From Bacillota bacterium (GTDB taxonomy: Bacteria; Bacillota; Tb-RUG-66), in contig JAEEYS010000166.1 of NCBI GenBank assembly GCA_016288255.1, positions 1-9,036 on the forward strand: a stretch of 9,036 nucleotides of DNA, read 5' to 3'. A model generated the notes under the pieces. The model did no database searches and was not told the origin of the DNA. It saw only the letters and a program-made list of their open reading frames with translations. Position numbers and translations under genes: made by a program. Positions 5,901-9,036 of this stretch are shown in pieces (position 1 is the first letter of the stretch; the number at the start of each line of letters is the position of its first letter).

Positions 5901-6868
5901 AGAAGAAGATAGCGATGTTGATTTTAGGGATTGTTCTCATGTGCAGCATGTCTGTTTCTGCTATAGCAGCTCCCGCGCTTTATTATCAAACAGGATATTA
6001 CGGCCTGATAGGAGGTTTGGTAGAGCAGGGAGAAGGAGACCCAATGGTAAGGGTAATACCCGGCGTGGAAAAGAAAAATGCCGCTATTTTGATCGGATAT
6101 GATAAGGACATCACAGGCGCGTTGAATGAAAAAGGGCTTTTTATCCACATCGAAAAATTGGAAACGGCAAAAAATTTTGTTGCGGATGAAGAAAAAGAAG
6201 ATATAGGCGAAGAACCTTATGATATTTTACTAAAGATGATCCAAACACTGGGCAGCGTCACGGAAGCGGAAAAATTCTTTCAGAAAAACAATGTTCCCAC
6301 ACTGAGCGAATATCAATATTTCTTTACGGATCTGGAAAGCAAAAGCATGGTGGTGTCTTTGGATGACAGCGGGGATATCACCTTCGGAAAGCAGTTGAAC
6401 TATAGTATTATCGGCAACGCGAGCAGTGAAGATATGGAAAGCATGGCAAACGGCTTGAAGAAATTGATCAGCGGAGAAGAAAAATCAAGCACTTCTTATT
6501 TTGAAGGGATCTTAAAGCAGTTAAACAGAAGCGATGCTTCCTTTGGATATATCGTCAGTCCTGGCAGCGGGAACGTTTTTATTTACGACACGGAGTTTAA
6601 GAACAAAGCAACGGTGAACATTTATACGGAAACGGAAGAATCCATCAAGATCAACACTTATCCCATCAGCGGCCTCAAATATGAAGACGCGTCAAAGAAT
6701 GTGGAAAATGAAGAAAATTTTGAGATCTCCAAGAACGCGTATAAAAATACGGAAGAATATAATAACAAACGAACCATGAGACGTTATGTCATCAGACTGG
6801 TGGTTTCTATTTTGATCATCATCAATATGATCTACATCATGATTCGCAGACGGCGGAGAAGAGCGTAA
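5897..6868 (+). CDS. Membrane-anchored extracellular protein resembling Ntn-type linear amide hydrolases
   Basis: The product has 323 residues. MKKK plus a hydrophobic core to AIAA (residues 1-25) is a signal peptide. A single membrane segment at 297-316 is followed by a cytoplasmic tail of six arginines and an alanine, so the domain at 26-290 faces outside. Several elements resemble the choloylglycine hydrolase/penicillin V acylase (linear amide C-N hydrolase) fold: AILIGYDKDITGALNEKGLF (63-82), SVTEAEKFFQKNNVP (120-134), YFFTDLESKSMVVSLDDSGD (141-160), then NYSIIGNAS, and near the end NVFIYDTEFKNKATVNIYT. Active members need a cysteine at the mature N-terminus. Here that region reads APALYYQTGYYG and has none, so it may be a pseudoenzyme. 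The start overlaps the lipoprotein stop by four bases, and a ribosome site, AAGGAG (5881-5886), precedes it. Family placement is tentative. Confidence 0.7.
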   Translation: MKKKIAMLILGIVLMCSMSVSAIAAPALYYQTGYYGLIGGLVEQGEGDPMVRVIPGVEKKNAAILIGYDKDITGALNEKGLFIHIEKLETAKNFVADEEKEDIGEEPYDILLKMIQTLGSVTEAEKFFQKNNVPTLSEYQYFFTDLESKSMVVSLDDSGDITFGKQLNYSIIGNASSEDMESMANGLKKLISGEEKSSTSYFEGILKQLNRSDASFGYIVSPGSGNVFIYDTEFKNKATVNIYTETEESIKINTYPISGLKYEDASKNVENEENFEISKNAYKNTEEYNNKRTMRRYVIRLVVSILIIINMIYIMIRRRRRRA

Positions 6869-6890
6869 AAGCAAATAGAGGTGAAATAAA

Positions 6891-7628
6891 ATGCCGGTAA
6901 AAATTTATGATAGGAATTATACTGTCTGCAGTTATGATATCGGGTCCGATCAAAAGATCCTGCCGACGGTGTATATCAAATATCTGCAGGATGTGGGTAT
7001 GTGGCAGGATGAACTGCTCCATACGGCGGAATCGGAAGAGATGCGGGATATCGCCTGGATCTTTGTGCAGTATGAGCTGACTTTTTATCAGTATCTGCGT
7101 TTTTCGGAAGAGGTCAATGTGAAGACCATTCCTTTTGCGATGGATCGGTTTTATGCCTATCGTCGATATGAGATACGGGATAAGGAGGGAAACCTCTGCG
7201 TGGAAGCGAGAGCGAAATTTGTTGCGATCGATAAAAAGACCAGAGGACTAAAGCGTGTGACGGAAGAAATGGGAAAATATTACGGCATCCACGAAAATCA
7301 GCGGGTGATGATGGATAAACCCAAAACGTTAACGCGGACAGATATAGAAAAAGATTTCAGTATCCGCTATACGGATATCGACATCAATGGACACGTGAAC
7401 AATACCAAGTATGTGGAATGGGCATTGGAAACAGTGCCTTTGGACGTGGTCCGCAGTCAAAAATTAGCTGCGTTGAACATCTTTTTTAAGAAAGAATGCA
7501 CCTATGGCAGCAATATTTTAGTCAAAACGGAAAAAGAAGGGGATCAGTATTATCATGAGATCCTGCAGAAGGAAACGGGCGAAGTTTTGGCTGTGCTGGA
7601 AACGCGTTTTGAAAAAATGGATGCGTAA
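6891..7628 (+). CDS. Acyl-ACP thioesterase (double hotdog, FatA/FatB family)
   Basis: The 245-residue protein has the size and two-hotdog layout of bacterial acyl-ACP thioesterases, which release free fatty acids from acyl carrier protein in the cytoplasm. The first hotdog spans about residues 1-135; its central helix includes LPTVYIKYLQDVGMWQDELL, and WIFVQYELTFYQYLRF follows. The second begins near 150 with FSIRYTDIDINGHVNNTKYV. D164, N166, H168, E202 and C203 match in identity and spacing the catalytic network described for plant FatB (D281, N283, H285, E319, C320), so the enzyme should be active. Chain-length preference cannot be read from the sequence. The ribosome site GAGGTGA (6878-6884) precedes the ATG by six bases. 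It starts 22 bases after the membrane protein gene with no promoter between, so it is the last gene of that operon. Confidence 0.92.
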   Translation: MPVKIYDRNYTVCSYDIGSDQKILPTVYIKYLQDVGMWQDELLHTAESEEMRDIAWIFVQYELTFYQYLRFSEEVNVKTIPFAMDRFYAYRRYEIRDKEGNLCVEARAKFVAIDKKTRGLKRVTEEMGKYYGIHENQRVMMDKPKTLTRTDIEKDFSIRYTDIDINGHVNNTKYVEWALETVPLDVVRSQKLAALNIFFKKECTYGSNILVKTEKEGDQYYHEILQKETGEVLAVLETRFEKMDA

Positions 7629-7654
7629 AAGAGAAAAAATAAAAAGATAAAAAG

Positions 7655-7691
7655 AAAAGATCCCATTTGTAAGACCAAATGGGATCTTTTT
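7655..7691 (+). terminator. Perfect hairpin terminator between convergent genes
   Basis: Fifteen bases at 7655-7669 (aaaagatcccatttg) pair perfectly with 7676-7690 around a six-base loop. A run of five T (7687-7691) follows on the + strand, and the A-rich left side supplies a U-rich tail on the minus strand. It ends the thioesterase operon and probably also the lysR transcript coming from the right. Confidence 0.9.
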
Positions 7692-7730
7692 GTACGGTTT
7701 CTTATTTTCTTTGATGAGGCAACAGTTGGC

Positions 7731-8630
7731 TTATTTTGCCCGTTCCGTGAAATTGATGCAAAAATCCATAAAGTTATTGATAAAATCGGAATAAATGTAG
7801 CCATCCAAATAAATAAAATTATATTCTCGTTCCATTTTCAATCCTTCGATGGGAATGATCTTTAACAGATCCATCCGCAGTTCTTTTTGGATGGCGTCCC
7901 GTGAGATTACGGTACAGCCCAGCCCTTCTTCCACCAAATATTTGATGGAATTCAAATTGCCTATTTCCATATAGATATTCAAATTATTGATGTCATACCC
8001 TTTGCTTAGCAGAGCGTCTTCAAAGGCTTTTCTGGTGCCGGAACCGGATTCCCGCATGATAAATTTCAAACTGCTCAATTCGTCTAAATTGATGCTGTTA
8101 TATTGTGCCAGGGGAGAATCGGCGGCCGTGACCAAAACCAGTTCATCTCGGCGAAAGAGCTTAGAACGGTATTTCTTGCTTTCATAAGTGCCTTCCACCA
8201 ATCCCAGATCGATTTCTTCCGTATTCAGCTTATTGAGCACGACTTCTGTATTTTCTACATGCATCAGGATCTCGATATTCGGGTATGCCTTTTTAAAATC
8301 CACCAAAATAGGAGGCAACACATATTCGCCGATGGTCAGGGTGCAGCCGATGATGTGTTTCTTTTGGATACTGTTCTTGTTGATCAAAAGACGGTGGATC
8401 TCGTTGGATAATACATTGACCATTTCCGCGTATTTCAACAGGAGATAGCCTTCTTCCGTTAGATTGATGATCCGTCTGTCGCGGTTGATGAGCCTGACCT
8501 GGTAGTAGTCTTCCAAAGCTTGGATATGCTGCGTCACAGCCGGTTGCGTGATGTTCATGACCTTGGCTGTTTTGGTAAAACTGCGGTATTTTGCCAAGTT
8601 GATAAAAGTGAGTAGTTTGATATCTATCAT
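7731..8630 (-). CDS. LysR-type transcriptional regulator
   Basis: The product has 299 residues, the standard LysR length. The N-terminal winged helix-turn-helix runs from about residue 3 to 62, with SFTKTAKVMNITQPAVTQHI (17-36) as the DNA-reading part and LINRDRRIINLTEEG as the wing. A linker helix follows (63-88). The effector-binding domain covers about 92-295 and has the usual landmarks: IDLGLVEG (140-147), RDELVLVTAADSPLA and ESGSGTR (194-200), a ligand-loop motif seen in the CysL/CbbR-like branch. The ATG has a modest ribosome site (AGGGG, nine or so bases upstream on the minus strand). It is divergent from the gene at 8916 with inverted repeats between, the classic layout for a regulator controlling its neighbour. 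The inducer is unknown. The gene converges on the thioesterase operon at a shared terminator. Confidence 0.95.
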   Translation of the reverse strand: MIDIKLLTFINLAKYRSFTKTAKVMNITQPAVTQHIQALEDYYQVRLINRDRRIINLTEEGYLLLKYAEMVNVLSNEIHRLLINKNSIQKKHIIGCTLTIGEYVLPPILVDFKKAYPNIEILMHVENTEVVLNKLNTEEIDLGLVEGTYESKKYRSKLFRRDELVLVTAADSPLAQYNSINLDELSSLKFIMRESGSGTRKAFEDALLSKGYDINNLNIYMEIGNLNSIKYLVEEGLGCTVISRDAIQKELRMDLLKIIPIEGLKMEREYNFIYLDGYIYSDFINNFMDFCINFTERAK

Positions 8631-8670
8631 GCTTTCAGCCCCTAATAATAAAAAGTTATTTCTGAATAAA

Positions 8671-8690
8671 ATATTATAATATTATAATAT
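8671..8690. promoter_or_regulatory. Perfect 20-bp AT-only palindrome upstream of lysR
   Basis: ATATTATAATATTATAATAT reads identically on both strands. On the minus strand it contains TATAAT at 8678-8673 and 8686-8681, 40-50 bases before the lysR start codon, so it probably holds the lysR -10 element. No good -35 is seen on that strand. It may also be part of the regulator's binding region, although symmetry in such AT-only DNA can partly arise by chance. Confidence 0.5.
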
Positions 8691-8707
8691 GATTTTATAA
8701 TAAAATC
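8691..8707. promoter_or_regulatory. Probable LysR-type site next to the lysR promoter (repeat copy 1)
   Basis: GATTTTAT (8691-8698) and ATAAAATC (8700-8707) form a perfect inverted repeat around a single A. Bases 8693-8707 recur exactly at 8807-8821. Interrupted dyads of about this length are typical of LysR-family sites. It lies directly upstream of the inferred lysR -10 elements, so binding here would fit self-repression. Confidence 0.5.
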
Positions 8708-8792
8708 GCCATAAAAGAAATAGAAAATTTCATTTTTCGATATTTTTTCTCATTTTGTGACTTAATATAAGGAAATCCAATCCAAAACAGGC

Positions 8793-8821
8793 AAGATATT
8801 ATATCTTTTTATAATAAAATC
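8793..8821. promoter_or_regulatory. Probable LysR-type activation site (dyad plus repeat copy 2)
   Basis: AAGATAT and ATATCTT (8793-8799 and 8801-8807) form a perfect inverted repeat around one T. They overlap by one base the 15-bp TTTTATAATAAAATC (8807-8821), an exact copy of 8693-8707 that lies 114 bp away. The centre of the second element is about 65 bp upstream of the start predicted from the TATAAT at 8867, the usual recognition-site position for LysR activators. Confidence 0.5.
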
Positions 8822-8866
8822 AGAAAAATCTTCTAAATTACGGTAGTAAGTCGGAAAAAGAAGCAG

Positions 8867-8872
8867 TATAAT
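8867..8872 (+). promoter_or_regulatory. -10 element of the divergent target gene
   Basis: A consensus TATAAT lies 43 bases before the ATG at 8916. At 17-base spacing the -35 position reads TAGTAA (8844-8849), a poor match. A good -10 with a weak -35 is typical of activator-dependent promoters and fits control by the adjacent LysR protein. The start point would be near 8879. Confidence 0.65.
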
Positions 8873-8915
8873 ACAGATAGAATCACTATATGGTAGGAAA
8901 GAGAGGAATGAAATC

Positions 8916-9036
8916 ATGAAATTACAAAGTGAACAGCCTCAAGTTTTGGATAAAGTCCATGTATCCGATTGGGAACAAAAGATTATCCCTTTGAGGAAAC
9001 AAAAAGATATTAGAAATGAATGGCTATTAAAGAGAA
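8916..9036 (+). CDS. Start of an uncharacterised gene, possibly an M24-type peptidase (partial)
   Basis: Forty codons are visible before the window ends, opening MKLQSEQPQVLDKVHVSDWE. The ATG is preceded by GAGAGG (8901-8906) at nine bases, and a -10 promoter element lies upstream, so this is a real gene start. No signal peptide is present, so the product is probably cytoplasmic. The stretch IIPLRKQKDIRNEWLLKR resembles, from memory, the N-terminus of a family of M24 (Xaa-Pro aminopeptidase/creatinase-like) proteins whose sequence continues into a conserved 'LP.lM.r.gIDmW' segment. That part is beyond the window, so the assignment is a guess. The divergent LysR gene probably regulates it. Confidence 0.6.
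   Translation, partial: MKLQSEQPQVLDKVHVSDWEQKIIPLRKQKDIRNEWLLKR

Noticed and set aside
8103..8448. Plus-strand open frames opposite the LysR gene
   Set aside because: Antisense to a clearly identified LysR coding region, with no ribosome site or recognisable domain.
8641..8840. Possible small RNA or origin-like AT-rich region
   Set aside because: No DnaA-box cluster, iterons or terminator-ended transcript is visible; regulator binding sites explain the pattern more simply.
8908..8919. Tiny upstream frame ATG AAA TCA TGA overlapping the start at 8916
   Set aside because: Three codons only, with poor spacing to the ribosome site; probably chance, although the ATGA overlap is noted.

Overview
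The window looks like a chromosomal stretch from an anaerobic, endospore-forming Firmicute, most likely a member of Clostridia outside the classical cluster I Clostridium group. The left edge carries dipicolinate synthase genes (dpaA and dpaB, also called spoVFA and spoVFB), which are a spore marker. There is a free-standing rubredoxin, which is typical of anaerobes. Strong GGAGG-type ribosome sites, TATAAT-type promoters and moderately AT-rich coding sequence also fit. I see no insertion sequence, phage gene, tRNA, rRNA or CRISPR array.

Layout from left to right, all on the + strand up to 7628. The end of dpaA (1-162) overlaps dpaB (162-743), and a perfect AT-rich hairpin (749-777) follows. 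A small DUF3298/RsiV-like protein without a signal peptide lies at 799-1410. A two-gene ABC transporter (1488-3739; ATPase plus a large multi-spanning permease) has its own extended -10 promoter. A 58-residue rubredoxin (3816-3992) is a self-contained unit with its own promoter and a strong terminator.

Next is a three-gene operon (4215-7628) running from a strong promoter at 4112-4140 to a perfect 15-bp hairpin terminator at 7655-7691. It encodes a 561-residue lipoprotein built from three divergent copies of one module, a signal-peptide and single-anchor membrane protein that resembles the linear-amide (choloylglycine hydrolase/penicillin V acylase) Ntn-hydrolase fold but lacks a visible nucleophile, and an acyl-ACP thioesterase with a complete catalytic set. 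This operon is the least explained and most interesting part of the window.

The last part is a divergent regulator-target arrangement. A LysR-type regulator (7731-8630, minus strand) faces a very AT-rich 285-bp intergenic region, and the start of a new + strand gene (8916-9036, cut by the window edge) lies beyond it. The intergenic region carries perfect inverted repeats and a 15-bp direct repeat. One copy sits about 65 bp upstream of the inferred start of the target gene, the usual LysR recognition position. The other copy lies next to the probable lysR promoter, which suggests activation of the target and self-repression. The target's N-terminus resembles, from memory only, a group of M24 (Xaa-Pro aminopeptidase-like) peptidases.
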